Assembly: GCA_964343605.1 (NCBI GenBank)
Contig: CAYFKJ010000002.1
Location: 186,001 to 250,000 of the forward strand
Length of the DNA: 64,000 nucleotides
Direction of reading: 5' to 3'
Source of the DNA: CAYFKJ01 sp964343605
GTDB lineage: Bacteria; Pseudomonadota; Alphaproteobacteria; UBA2966
In this document: positions 35,327 through 44,094 of the stretch, piece after piece
Layout of the letters: each line of letters starts with the position of its first letter
How positions within the stretch are numbered: position 1 is the stretch's first letter
Notes under the pieces: generated by a model
What the model was told of the DNA's origin: nothing
Database searches by the model: none
Seen by the model: the letters and a program-made list of their open reading frames with translations, nothing else
Program-made: the position numbers and the translations under genes

Positions 35327-36477
35327 TGGCGGACATTCGACTTGGCCTCATCATGCACGGCGTCACAGGGCGTATGGGCATGAACCAGCATCTCATACGC
35401 TCGATCCTGGCGATCCGATCGCAAGGCGGCGTGGTGCTGAAGAATGGCGACCGGGTGATGCCCGATCCCATCCTGGTGGGCCGTAACGCCGACAAGGTCG
35501 AACGCCTGGCCAAAGCCCACGGGGTGGAGCGCTGGACGGCCGATCTCGATGCAGCGCTAGCCAATGACGAGGACACCTTGTTCTTCGATGCCGGCACGAC
35601 CCAGATGCGGGCCGAACTGCTCAAGCGGGCGATGGACGCGGGCAAGGACGTCTACTGCGAAAAACCCACGGCGGAGACGCTGGAGGTGGCGCTGGATGTC
35701 GCGCGTTACGCCAAGGAGAAAGGCGTCAAGAACGGCGTCGTACACGACAAGCTCTCGCTGCCCGGTCTCCTGAAACTGAAACGCCTGCGCGACAGCGGCT
35801 TCTTCGGCCGCATCCTCAGCGTGCGCGGTGAATTCGGCTACTGGGTGTTCGAGGGCGACTGGCAGGAAGCCCAGCGTCCTTCCTGGAACTACCGCAAATC
35901 CGACGGTGGCGGCATCATCCTCGACATGCTGTGCCACTGGCGCTACGTGCTCGACCACACCATCGCGCCGGTGAAGGCCGTGAGCTGCCTCGGCGCCACC
36001 CACATCCCAAAACGCTGGGACGAAGCGGGGGAAGCCTACGACGCCGACGCCGACGACGCGGCCTATGCGACGTTCGAGCTCGAAGGCGGGATCATCGCCC
36101 AGCTCAATTCGTCCTGGTGCACGCGCGTGCGGCGCGACGATCTGGTGACCTTCCACGTCGACGGCACGCACGGCTCGGCCGTGGCGGGCTTGCACTCCTG
36201 CCGCAGCCAGGCACGCTGGAATACGCCGAAACCCGTCTGGAACCCTGACGAGCCGCAACCCATCAATTTCTTCGACCAGTGGCAGGAGGTGCCCGACAAC
36301 ACCGTCTTCGACAACGGCTTCAAAAGCCAGTGGGAGGATTTCATCCGCCATGTCTTCGAGGATGGGCCCTGGTCCTACGACCTCCTGTCCGGAGCGAAAG
36401 GCGTGCAACTGGCCGAACTGGGCATGCAAAGCTGGGCCGAGCGGCGCTGGCTCGACGTGCCCGAACTGGAGCTCTGA
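35326..36477 (+). CDS. Gfo/Idh/MocA family oxidoreductase
   Basis: A 383-residue NAD(P)-dependent dehydrogenase: an N-terminal Rossmann domain starting IRLGLIMHGVTGRMG, the conserved E112-K113-P114 in YCEKPTAETL, and the catalytic segment GGGIILDMLCHW. The family oxidises hydroxyls of sugars, inositols and glycosides, often at C3. It follows the enolase-superfamily gene with a TGATG junction and precedes the DUF993 gene by 2 bp, so the four enzymes should act in sequence. Confidence 0.93.
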   Translation: MADIRLGLIMHGVTGRMGMNQHLIRSILAIRSQGGVVLKNGDRVMPDPILVGRNADKVERLAKAHGVERWTADLDAALANDEDTLFFDAGTTQMRAELLKRAMDAGKDVYCEKPTAETLEVALDVARYAKEKGVKNGVVHDKLSLPGLLKLKRLRDSGFFGRILSVRGEFGYWVFEGDWQEAQRPSWNYRKSDGGGIILDMLCHWRYVLDHTIAPVKAVSCLGATHIPKRWDEAGEAYDADADDAAYATFELEGGIIAQLNSSWCTRVRRDDLVTFHVDGTHGSAVAGLHSCRSQARWNTPKPVWNPDEPQPINFFDQWQEVPDNTVFDNGFKSQWEDFIRHVFEDGPWSYDLLSGAKGVQLAELGMQSWAERRWLDVPELEL

Positions 36478-36479
36478 CC

Positions 36480-37646
36480 ATGGCGAGCGTGGCGCTCCCC
36501 ACCGCCGACGGCGGCATCGAACAGTACGAAGCCGGCGAACCCCGCGACTTCGCGGTCAACGGCGCCCAGTTCACCCGCATCGCCTATTCGGCGGCCCACG
36601 TTGTCGCCGATCCCCTATCGGACGCCGATCCCTGGCTGGAGACCGCCATCGACTGGGATGCGACCATCGCCTACCGGCGGCACATCTGGTCGCTCGGCCT
36701 GGGTGTGGCCGAGGCGATGGATACGGCCCAGCGCGGCATGGGGCTCGACTGGCCGGCCTCGCTCGAACTGATCAAACGCTCCGTCGCCGCTGCCGCAGAT
36801 TTTGACGGCGAGGCGCTGGTGGCCTGCGGCGCCGGTACCGATCACATCGCGCCGGATCCGTCTTTGAGCGTTGACGACGTCATCGCGGCTTACGAGGAAC
36901 AATGCGCTGCGGTGGAGGCGGTAGGCGGCCGGATCATCCTGATGGCGAGCCGGGCGCTGGCGGCGGCCGCCAAATCGCCGGACGATTACGCGGCGGTCTA
37001 CGACCGCATCCTGGGGCAGGTGAAGGAACCCGTCATCATCCACTGGCTGGGCGAGATGTTCGATCTGGCGCTGGAAGGTTACTGGGGCCATGCCGATCAC
37101 CTGGCGGCGATGGACGTCTGCCTCGGAATACTGGCCGACAACGCCGCCAAGATCGACGGCATCAAGATCTCGCTGCTGGACGATCAGAAGGAGATCTCCA
37201 TGCGCCGCCGGCTGCCCGAGGGCGTGCGCATGTACACGGGCGACGATTTCAACTACCCCGACCTGATCGCCGGCGACGACGAGGGTTATTCCGACGCGCT
37301 CTTGGGCATCTTCGACGCCATCGCCCCGGCGGCGAGCGCCGCGCTCGGCGCCATGGCGCGTCAGGACATGGCGGCCTACCACGACATCCTGGCGCCCACG
37401 GTGCCGCTCTCGCGCCACATCTTCCGGGCGCCGACGCGGTTCTACAAGACCGGCGTCGTCTTCATGGCCTACCTCAACGGCCACCAGGAGCACTTCGTCA
37501 TGGTCGGCGGGCAGGAAAGCGCCCGTTCGGCCCAGCATTTGGGCGAGCTGTTCCGCCTGGCCGACCGTGCCGGGCTGCTGGCCGATCCCGAGGAAGCCTG
37601 CGCCCGCGCCGACATCGTCATGGCCGCCCACGGCATCGGCGTCTGA
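36480..37646 (+). CDS. DUF993 / dihydrodipicolinate synthase-like protein
   Basis: A 388-residue protein of the DUF993 type, which is annotated as dihydrodipicolinate-synthase-like. The barrel segment KIDGIKISLLDDQKEISMR contains the candidate Lys at the expected strand, and VKEPVIIHWLGEMFD fits another strand end. Start ATG at 36480, 2 bp after the Gfo/Idh stop. The family has no established reaction that I can name; it recurs beside Gfo/Idh/MocA and TIM-barrel epimerase genes, which suggests a retro-aldol or dehydratase step on a keto-sugar. Confidence 0.82.
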   Translation: MASVALPTADGGIEQYEAGEPRDFAVNGAQFTRIAYSAAHVVADPLSDADPWLETAIDWDATIAYRRHIWSLGLGVAEAMDTAQRGMGLDWPASLELIKRSVAAAADFDGEALVACGAGTDHIAPDPSLSVDDVIAAYEEQCAAVEAVGGRIILMASRALAAAAKSPDDYAAVYDRILGQVKEPVIIHWLGEMFDLALEGYWGHADHLAAMDVCLGILADNAAKIDGIKISLLDDQKEISMRRRLPEGVRMYTGDDFNYPDLIAGDDEGYSDALLGIFDAIAPAASAALGAMARQDMAAYHDILAPTVPLSRHIFRAPTRFYKTGVVFMAYLNGHQEHFVMVGGQESARSAQHLGELFRLADRAGLLADPEEACARADIVMAAHGIGV

Positions 37647-37648
37647 CC

Positions 37649-38470
37649 ATGGCCGACCTCGCCCGCCTCTCGCTCAACACCGCAACCGTGAAGGCCCAAT
37701 GGTCGCTGGAACAATGCATCGAGGGCTGCGCCCGCCACGGCGTCCCCGGCATCGCGCCGTGGCGCGACAAGCTGGACGAGATGGGCGCCAACAGGGCCGC
37801 CCGTCATATCGCCGACGCCGGTCTCGGCGTCAGCGGCCTGGCCCGCGGCGGCATGTTCACCGCTGAGGACGAAGCGGGCCGCCGCGCCGCGCTCGACGAC
37901 AACCGCCGCGCCGTCGACGACGCCAAGACCATCGGCGCCGCCTGCCTCGTGCTGGTGGTGGGCGGATTGCCGGGCGATTCCAAGGATATTGGCGACGCCC
38001 GCCAACAGGTCCATGACGGCATCGCCGCCACCCTGGAGCACGCCCGCGAGATCGGCATGCCACTCGCCATCGAACCGTTGCATCCCATGTACGCCGCCGA
38101 CCGCGCCTGCGTGAACACGTTGGCCCAAGCCCTCGACATCTGCGACGACCTCGGACCGGGGCTCGGCGTCGCCGTCGACGTCTACCACGTCTGGTGGGAC
38201 CCCGACCTCGAAGCCCAGATCGCCCGCGCCGGCGACCGTGTTCTTGCGTTCCACACCTGCGACTGGCTGGTGCCCACGCGTGACTTGCTGCTGGACCGCG
38301 GTATGATGGGCGACGGCGTCATCGATATCCCCAAGATCCGCGGCTGGGTGGAGGCCACCGGTTTCACCGGCTTCTGCGAATGCGAAATCTTCTCTGCGGA
38401 AAACTGGTGGAAGAAGGACGCCGACGAGGTGCTCAAGACGGTAAAGGAACGCCACGAGGCGTTTGTCTAA
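37649..38470 (+). CDS. Sugar phosphate isomerase/epimerase family (AP-endonuclease 2 fold TIM barrel)
   Basis: A 273-residue TIM barrel. The metal-site pattern is visible: Glu in LAIEPLHPMYA, Asp/His in VAVDVYHVWWDPD, His in LAFHTCDW, and Glu in FCECEIFS. The family includes xylose-isomerase-like, keto-sugar epimerase and C-glycoside deglycosidase enzymes. Start ATG at 37649, 2 bp after DUF993. It closes the TetR operon; a 390-bp repeat-filled gap follows. Confidence 0.9.
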   Translation: MADLARLSLNTATVKAQWSLEQCIEGCARHGVPGIAPWRDKLDEMGANRAARHIADAGLGVSGLARGGMFTAEDEAGRRAALDDNRRAVDDAKTIGAACLVLVVGGLPGDSKDIGDARQQVHDGIAATLEHAREIGMPLAIEPLHPMYAADRACVNTLAQALDICDDLGPGLGVAVDVYHVWWDPDLEAQIARAGDRVLAFHTCDWLVPTRDLLLDRGMMGDGVIDIPKIRGWVEATGFTGFCECEIFSAENWWKKDADEVLKTVKERHEAFV

Positions 38471-38482
38471 GATTTCGCTCTC

Positions 38483-38567
38483 CGTCATTCCCGCGAAAGC
38501 GGGAATCCAAATTTCTTTTTTTCTTTAATAAGCAAACACATGGATTACCGCTTTCGCGGGAATGACG
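38483..38567. repeat. dRS3-like repeat pair forming a large inverted repeat
   Basis: The left arm (38483-38509) contains ATTCCC-GCGAAAGC-GGGAAT. The right arm (38541-38567) is its reverse complement with one mismatch in 27 positions. The 31-bp loop is AT-rich. Ends read CGTCAT and ATGACG. The structure should form a very strong hairpin in either transcript. Confidence 0.85.
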
Positions 38568-38620
38568 AAATTGACACAACGTGCAGAAACCCAGATCGTT
38601 CGCACCCCTCTGGTCCTCTC

Positions 38621-38723
38621 GTCGTCCCCGCGCAGGCGGGGACCCATGCCTGAGCGTTAGAATTGCGCACTTGAATCGTAAATTGAGTTCCACGGCATGT
38701 ATTCCCGCTTTCGCGGGAATGAC
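38621..38723. repeat. Second dRS3-like repeat pair
   Basis: The left unit (from 38621) is GTCGTCCCCGCG with the complementary GCGGGGAC and then CCATGCC. The right unit (38694-38723) begins GGCATG and contains ATTCCC-GCTTTCGC-GGGAAT followed by GAC. The layout GTC/CATGCC...GGCATG/GAC matches the element at 22663-22780. Confidence 0.78.
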
Positions 38724-38860
38724 AGGATGGGTTTCTTGGGATTTCAGCTCTCAACCCCATGACCCCCTGGCATACCGACCATTCCCCATCCGCATACGCA
38801 ATGAATTGGCGTTGAGCCCTGCGCGCGACATAATGCTCACCGTCAACCGGGGAGCACGTA

Positions 38861-39679
38861 ATGTCCGTTCTGGAATTCGATTCAAGCAACGCCATCGCCT
38901 ACACGCATAACCCGCCGACGGCCGAGGGCGGCAAGACCTTCGTTTTCTTCAACGCCCTGACCGGCGACGCCGGGATGTGGGAGGGGGAGATCGGCGAGGG
39001 GCTGCGGGCAGCGGGCCACGGCACGCTGTCGTTCAATTTCCGCGGCCAGGCGGGCAGTCCCATCGGCGATGACGTACAAATCAACGCATCCCAGATGGCG
39101 GCCGACAGCGCCCGCGTGCTGGAGAATGTGAAACCGGCGCGTGCCGTGCTGGTGGGGCTTTCCATCGGTGGCTTGTTTGCCGTGCAGGCCTGGCTCGACG
39201 GTCTGGACGATGTCGAGGTGAGCGGCATCGTTTTCGTCAACACGCTTCGGCGCGACGGACCGCGGCTCAAATGGATCAACGACGGCATGATGCGCTGCGT
39301 CGAGATCGGCGGGCTCGACCTCATGCGCGATCTTTTCATGCCGCTGATCACCAACGAGGAGTTCCAGGCCGATGTGCGGCCCAACTTCCTGGGCGATGGC
39401 GGCTATACGGCGCTAACCCCCGCCGACAACGACCACCGCCTGCTGGCCTGCGGCGGCACGGCAAACTGGGATCTGCCGTACGAGAATATCGACCTGCCGG
39501 TGTTGGTCCTGACGGGCCAGCAGGATCGGCTGTTCTACGTCGAGGCCGACGTGGCCGAGCGCACGGCGCGCATGCCCAACGCCCGGCGCGTCGACATGGC
39601 GGATGCCGCCCATATGCTGCCGGCGGAACGGCCCGGCAACTTCACCCAAGCGCTGCTGGATTTCGCCGGGACCATCTGA
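38861..39679 (+). CDS. Alpha/beta hydrolase
   Basis: A 272-residue alpha/beta hydrolase with the nucleophile elbow GLSIGG near residue 100, the oxyanion region FFNALTGDAGMWEGE, the acid in LTGQQDRLF and the His in DAAHMLPAERP. It resembles 3-oxoadipate enol-lactonase-type and small esterase proteins, but no protocatechuate genes are near. Start ATG at 38861 follows GGGGAG. The DMT gene starts at the next base after its stop, so the two form a unit. Confidence 0.9.
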   Translation: MSVLEFDSSNAIAYTHNPPTAEGGKTFVFFNALTGDAGMWEGEIGEGLRAAGHGTLSFNFRGQAGSPIGDDVQINASQMAADSARVLENVKPARAVLVGLSIGGLFAVQAWLDGLDDVEVSGIVFVNTLRRDGPRLKWINDGMMRCVEIGGLDLMRDLFMPLITNEEFQADVRPNFLGDGGYTALTPADNDHRLLACGGTANWDLPYENIDLPVLVLTGQQDRLFYVEADVAERTARMPNARRVDMADAAHMLPAERPGNFTQALLDFAGTI

Positions 39680-40600
39680 ATGGCGCTCTGGCACCGGTAC
39701 GCGGGGCTCGCCTACCTCGCCGTCTTCGTCGGCGTGCTGGGCCATGCCTCGACGGAGTTTGTCGCCGTGCTCTCAGGCGTTGCCGGGCCGGAGCTCTCGG
39801 TCTGGCGCTTCCTGCTGGGCGGCCTGGGGCTGGTGATCCTGGCGCTGCTGTTTCCTGGCAGCCGCGACCTTGTTGCCCCTTTGAAGACCCACTTCTGGCC
39901 CATTCTGCTGCTGTCGCTTCTGGGCGTCACGGTGGGGTATCTGGTGTTCCACTGGTCGCTCGACTTTGCCAACGTGCCGCAGGTGGCGACCACGGTGACG
40001 ACCATCCCCATATTCGTGGCGCTGGCCAATCTCGTGGTCAACCGCCAGCCCATCACGCGAGCCAAGGCGGTGAGCGGCGTCTGCGCCGTCTTGGGAATTG
40101 CGCTGCTGATCACCGACGGCTATCTCGCGCGTCTGGCTGGTTCCAGCGGCAATCTGTTGGGTGTGTTCCTGGCCACTGCCTGCGCCGCCGCCGTTGCCGC
40201 CTATTCGGTTTTGGTGAGACCCATCGTTGCGGAGTACGGCGCGCTGCGTATCACGGCCATCACCATGATGCTCGGCGGCATCGGCCTCTGGCTGCTGGTC
40301 GGCCTTACCTTCGGAGTCTGGGCGGCGCCGGGGCGGTTGGGCGAACTGCCGGTGGCGGGGCTGGGGGCGTTGCTGGTCATCGCCTTCTGGAACACCACGA
40401 TCACCCAGTTCCTCTGGATCGGTGGCCTTGCCGCCGTGCCAGACATCACACGCGGCAGTTACCTCTTCTTCCTCAAGCCCGTGATCGCCGCGCTGCTGGC
40501 TGTCCTGATCCTGGGCCAAGACATCACGGCCGTGCAAATGCTGGCCATCGTCGTGGTCTGCGCCTCGGTCTTCGGAGAGTTGTTCTTGGCGAAGAATTAA
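39680..40600 (+). CDS. DMT superfamily (EamA) transporter
   Basis: A 306-residue protein with about ten helices and two EamA repeats (FVGVLGHASTEFVAVLSG; VGYLVFHWSLDFANVPQVA). It starts directly after the hydrolase stop codon with no gap, so translation is likely coupled. Its TAA overlaps the convergent aldolase TAA by 4 bp (TTAA). The substrate is unknown. Confidence 0.9.
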   Translation: MALWHRYAGLAYLAVFVGVLGHASTEFVAVLSGVAGPELSVWRFLLGGLGLVILALLFPGSRDLVAPLKTHFWPILLLSLLGVTVGYLVFHWSLDFANVPQVATTVTTIPIFVALANLVVNRQPITRAKAVSGVCAVLGIALLITDGYLARLAGSSGNLLGVFLATACAAAVAAYSVLVRPIVAEYGALRITAITMMLGGIGLWLLVGLTFGVWAAPGRLGELPVAGLGALLVIAFWNTTITQFLWIGGLAAVPDITRGSYLFFLKPVIAALLAVLILGQDITAVQMLAIVVVCASVFGELFLAKN

Positions 40601-41265
40601 TCTTCGCGCGGCAGGCGTCCAATCTGGTTCACCAACCCGGCCGCGCGGTCGGAAACCTCATCCGCCGGGCGGCCCGGTGTATAAAGCGCCGAGCCGATGC
40701 CGAAGCCGCGCGCGCCTGCATCCCAATAGGCCGACATGTTGCGCTCGTCGACACCGCCCACCGCCAGCACCGGCACCTGCGGCGGCAACACGGCCATCAT
40801 GGCCTTGAGGATTGCGGGCGGGCAGCCCTCGGCGGGGAAGAGCTTCAGCGCATGAGCCCCGGCGCCGACGGCCGCGAAGGCCTCGCTCGGCGTCGCGAAG
40901 CCGGGCATGGAAGCCATGCGGAATTCGACGGCGGCCTTGATGATCTGTGGATCGGTGTTGGGGCTGACAGCGAGCTCACCGCCAATATTGGCGGCCTTGG
41001 CCACCTGCTCTCGGGTCAACGCCGTGCCCGCACCGACGGTTGCGTTCGCCCCGAATGCATCTGCTAGCAGGCCGACGCAATCCAACGCATCGGGCGAGTT
41101 GAGCGGTACCTCGATGATGCGGATGCCGCCTTCGATAAGAGCGCCCCCGATCTCCAGCGTGTCGGCCGGCGTGATGCCGCGCAGAATGGCGACGATGGGC
41201 ATCGCCTCCAGGTTTTCCAGGAATTTTTCCCCGGCGGTTTTGAACTGGTACTGCGTGACGGCCAT
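40597..41265 (-). CDS. 2-dehydro-3-deoxy-6-phosphogalactonate/KDPG-type aldolase
   Basis: A 222-residue class I aldolase of the Eda/DgoA family. PIVAILRGITP and IEVPLNSP (catalytic Glu) fit DgoA better than Eda, and ALKLFPAE carries the Schiff-base Lys. It cleaves 2-keto-3-deoxy-6-phospho sugar acids to pyruvate plus glyceraldehyde 3-phosphate. The ATG at 41265 has AGGGGGTGG upstream; a TTG at 41286 is rejected. It is divergent from the GntR regulator. No KDG or KDGal kinase is in the window, so either the kinase is elsewhere or the aldolase uses a non-phosphorylated acid. Confidence 0.88.
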   Translation of the reverse strand: MAVTQYQFKTAGEKFLENLEAMPIVAILRGITPADTLEIGGALIEGGIRIIEVPLNSPDALDCVGLLADAFGANATVGAGTALTREQVAKAANIGGELAVSPNTDPQIIKAAVEFRMASMPGFATPSEAFAAVGAGAHALKLFPAEGCPPAILKAMMAVLPPQVPVLAVGGVDERNMSAYWDAGARGFGIGSALYTPGRPADEVSDRAAGLVNQIGRLPRED

Positions 41266-41323
41266 TTCCACCCCCTGTCGTGGCAACGTCTGGCGCTTGA
41301 CTCCTGTGCGGGGCGGACCCCAC

Positions 41324-41349
41324 TATATGAGCATATAATATGATGATTA
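41324..41349. promoter_or_regulatory. Candidate GntR operator between aldolase and regulator genes
   Basis: TATATG-AG-CATATA (41324-41337) is a perfect palindrome, directly abutting TAATATGATGATTA (41336-41349; TAAT-N6-ATTA). The latter has a 12-of-14 match at 49668-49681 between the uxaA-like and SDR genes. A TTGACT (41297-41302) lies upstream of the GntR gene. The FCD-type regulator at 41462 is the natural candidate to bind. Confidence 0.55.
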
Positions 41350-41461
41350 CCGCTCATGGCCAAGTGAACCGGCTGAATTCTCGGCCAATCCCGATCGGTG
41401 ATCAATAAGAACCCGGCTTCCTGCCGGGCAACGGAACCAGGGAAGGCACATTCGCGGGGCG

Positions 41462-42190
41462 ATGAACGACACACGCACGCAGATCCGTACATATTCACGC
41501 CGCAGTCTGCATGGTCAGGTGGCGCACGACATCGGCACGCGCATCCTGCAAGGCGAACTCGCGCCCGGCGAGGTCTTGCCCAACGAATCGCAGCTAAGTT
41601 CCGAACTCAACGTCAGCCGCACGGCGCTTAGGGAAGCCATCAAGGTTCTGGCCGCCAAGGGACTTGTGGAATCGCGGCCCAAGACCGGCACCAAGGTGCG
41701 CCAGCGCGAGGACTGGAACCTGCTCGACCCTGATATCCTGTCCTGGCTGTTCGCTGGCGGCCCCAACGTGATGGCGACCGACATGCTGTTCGAGGTGCGT
41801 GAAATCGTCGAACCCGCCGCTGCCGCCATGGCCGCCCACAACCGGGACGAGGCGCAAATCGCCGCGATTACCGCCGCCTACGAGGGCATGGTTGCGGCGG
41901 GTGATGACGTACCCGCCGGGATCGAGCCGGATCTCAGGTTCCACCAGCTGATCCTGGCCGCCACGGGCAACGAATTGCTGCGCTCGCTGGGCTCGATGAT
42001 CGAAACGGCGCTGGCCGCCAGCTTTGCGGCCTCCAACGCCATGCTCAAGGCCAACGCCCTGCCGATTCACAAGGCCGTGCTGGATGCCATCGTGGCCCAG
42101 GATCCCGACACCGCCAGCAGCACCATGCGGCACCTGTTGAAGGAGGCACGCCAAGGCGTGCTCGAGTACATCGCCGACCGAGATTCCTGA
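41462..42190 (+). CDS. GntR family (FCD subfamily) transcriptional regulator
   Basis: A 242-residue regulator with the winged-helix motif LPNESQLSSELNVSRTALREA and a C-terminal FCD ligand domain (metal-type His residues in EPDLRFHQLIL and the C-terminal IHKAVLDAI). FCD members respond to sugar acids and carboxylates. It lies 31 bp before the arabinonate-type dehydratase gene and is divergent from the aldolase gene; candidate operators occur in this gap and at 49668-49681. It probably represses the sugar-acid genes on both sides. Confidence 0.93.
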   Translation: MNDTRTQIRTYSRRSLHGQVAHDIGTRILQGELAPGEVLPNESQLSSELNVSRTALREAIKVLAAKGLVESRPKTGTKVRQREDWNLLDPDILSWLFAGGPNVMATDMLFEVREIVEPAAAAMAAHNRDEAQIAAITAAYEGMVAAGDDVPAGIEPDLRFHQLILAATGNELLRSLGSMIETALAASFAASNAMLKANALPIHKAVLDAIVAQDPDTASSTMRHLLKEARQGVLEYIADRDS

Positions 42191-42221
42191 ATTCCTCGGC
42201 GGCTCCGCCGGAGGTAAGTAA

Positions 42222-43955
42222 ATGAGTAAAAATCCCAAAAAAACACTGCGATCGCGCGCCTGGTTCGGCCCCGCCGACAAGGACGGTTTCCTGCACCGCG
42301 GCTGGATGAAGAACCAGGGCGTGCCGGACGACGAGTTCGACGGCCGCCCCGTGATCGGCATCTGCAATACCTGGTCGGACCTCACGCCCTGCAACGCCCA
42401 TTTCCGCGATCTGGCCGAACGCGTCAAGCGTGGCGTCTACGAAGCCGGCGGTTTTCCTGTCGAGTTTCCGGTCTCGTCCCTGGGGGAACCGACCATGCGA
42501 CCGACCGCTATGCTGTTCCGCAACCTCGCCTCCATGGACGTGGAAGAGGCGATCCGGGCCCACCCCATCGACGGCGTGGTGCTGATGGTGGGCTGCGACA
42601 AGACCACGCCGTCCTTGATGATGGGCGCGGCGAGCTGCGACCTGCCGACTATCGCGCTGTCGGGCGGCCCGATGCTCAACGGCAAGTTTCGGGGCGACGA
42701 CATCGGTTCCGGCACCGACGTCTGGCGTTTCAGCGAGGACGTCAAGGCCGGCAACATGAGCCTTGCGGATTTCATGGATGCGGAGAGCGGCATGAGCCGC
42801 TCCATCGGGCACTGTATGACCATGGGCACCGCGTCGACGATGGCGTCGATGGTGGAAAGCCTCGGTATGGGGCTGCCGACCAACGCCGCCATCCCGGCTG
42901 CCGATGCCCGGCGCTGGCGCCTGGCGCAGCATGTCGGCCGCCGTATCGTCGAGATGGTTCACGAGGATCTCACCATGTCCAAGGTCGTCACCAAGGCCGC
43001 GATGGAAAACGCCATTCGCACCAATGCCGCCATCGGCGGCTCGACCAACGCCGTCGTCCATCTGCTGGCTTTGGCCGGGCGGCTTGGAGTCGATCTGACG
43101 CTGGACGACTGGGACCGGGTGGGACGCGACGTTCCGACCATCGTCAACCTAATGCCGTCGGGCAAGTACCTGATGGAGGATTTCTATTACGCCGGCGGCA
43201 TCCCCGCCGTGATTCGCCGCCTGGGCGAGGCGGATCTACTGAATCGCGACGCCGTGACCGTCAACGGCCAGACGATCTGGGAGAACAACAGGGAAGCTCC
43301 GAACTACGACGAGGACGTCATTCTGCCGTTCGACAAGCCGCTGCTGGCCAGCGGCGGCATTGCCGTTCTCAGGGGCAATCTTTCGCCTCAGGGCGCCATC
43401 ATCAAACCGTCCGCCGCGACACCCGAGCTGATGCAGCACACCGGCCGCGCCGTGGTGTTCGAGGATATCGACGACTACAAGGCGCGTTACGACGACCCCG
43501 ACCTCGATATCGACGAGACCTGCGTCATGGTCCTGAAGAACTGCGGCCCGCGCGGCTATCCCGGGATGGCGGAGGTGGGCAACATGGGCCTGCCGTCCAA
43601 GATTCTGAAGAAAGGGATCACGGACATGGTGCGTATTTCCGATGCCCGCATGAGCGGCACGGCCTACGGCACCGTCGTCCTGCACACGGCGCCCGAAGCC
43701 GCCGTGGGCGGCGTTCTGGCTTTGGTCCGGGACGGCGACATGATCGAGCTCGACGTGGAGGGCCGGCGCATGCACCTCGACGTCTCGGAAGAGGAACTCG
43801 CCGAACGAAAGAAGCAATGGACGACGCCCAAACCGCCCATGGCGGGGGGCTATCAGAAGCTTTACGTCGATCACGTCACGCAAGCCGATACCGGCGTCGA
43901 CCTCGATTTCCTGGTCGGCAGCCGCGGGGCCGAGGTGCCGCGCAACTCTCACTAG
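42222..43955 (+). CDS. IlvD/Edd family dehydratase, L-arabinonate/D-xylonate dehydratase type
   Basis: A 577-residue Fe-S dehydratase. LRSRAWFGPADKDGFLHRGW and NTWSDLTPCNAH match the pentonate-dehydratase branch rather than true IlvD. The three cluster Cys are C57 (TPCN), C125 (GCDKTTPS) and C198 (GHCMTMG), with Lys K127 next to the second; this resembles the 2Fe-2S L-arabinonate dehydratase of Rhizobium. It dehydrates an aldonic acid to the 2-keto-3-deoxy acid. The GntR gene precedes it by 31 bp. The XylX-like enzyme at 46901-48079 could take the product. Confidence 0.9.
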   Translation: MSKNPKKTLRSRAWFGPADKDGFLHRGWMKNQGVPDDEFDGRPVIGICNTWSDLTPCNAHFRDLAERVKRGVYEAGGFPVEFPVSSLGEPTMRPTAMLFRNLASMDVEEAIRAHPIDGVVLMVGCDKTTPSLMMGAASCDLPTIALSGGPMLNGKFRGDDIGSGTDVWRFSEDVKAGNMSLADFMDAESGMSRSIGHCMTMGTASTMASMVESLGMGLPTNAAIPAADARRWRLAQHVGRRIVEMVHEDLTMSKVVTKAAMENAIRTNAAIGGSTNAVVHLLALAGRLGVDLTLDDWDRVGRDVPTIVNLMPSGKYLMEDFYYAGGIPAVIRRLGEADLLNRDAVTVNGQTIWENNREAPNYDEDVILPFDKPLLASGGIAVLRGNLSPQGAIIKPSAATPELMQHTGRAVVFEDIDDYKARYDDPDLDIDETCVMVLKNCGPRGYPGMAEVGNMGLPSKILKKGITDMVRISDARMSGTAYGTVVLHTAPEAAVGGVLALVRDGDMIELDVEGRRMHLDVSEEELAERKKQWTTPKPPMAGGYQKLYVDHVTQADTGVDLDFLVGSRGAEVPRNSH

Positions 43956-44094
43956 TGAAACTCGGCCGGGCGGGCGGCGAAATTTCCCAAATTCGTGGCC
44001 ATCGGCGATAGACTGTTGGGAATTAAGTCCGGTAGGGGAGCTGAATGCGGGGGGCTCCATCGGGGGTGCGGACGCCACTGGTTGGTGATGCGCA

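Larger units (their letters stand above)
38471..38860. other. Gene-free interval filled by repeats
   Basis: No coding frame with family-like content was seen here. It holds two pairs of dRS3-like palindromes (separate entries) and, at the right end, the leader of the hydrolase gene. The first pair could act as a bidirectional transcript end for the operon at 33222-38470. Confidence 0.7.

Noticed and set aside
38483..38723. Possible CRISPR array
   Set aside because: The repeats are few, palindromic and in alternating orientation with irregular spacing; no cas genes nearby.
42222..43955. Acetohydroxyacid pathway IlvD
   Set aside because: The N-terminal motifs match pentonate dehydratases and the context is sugar acids, not branched-chain amino acids.
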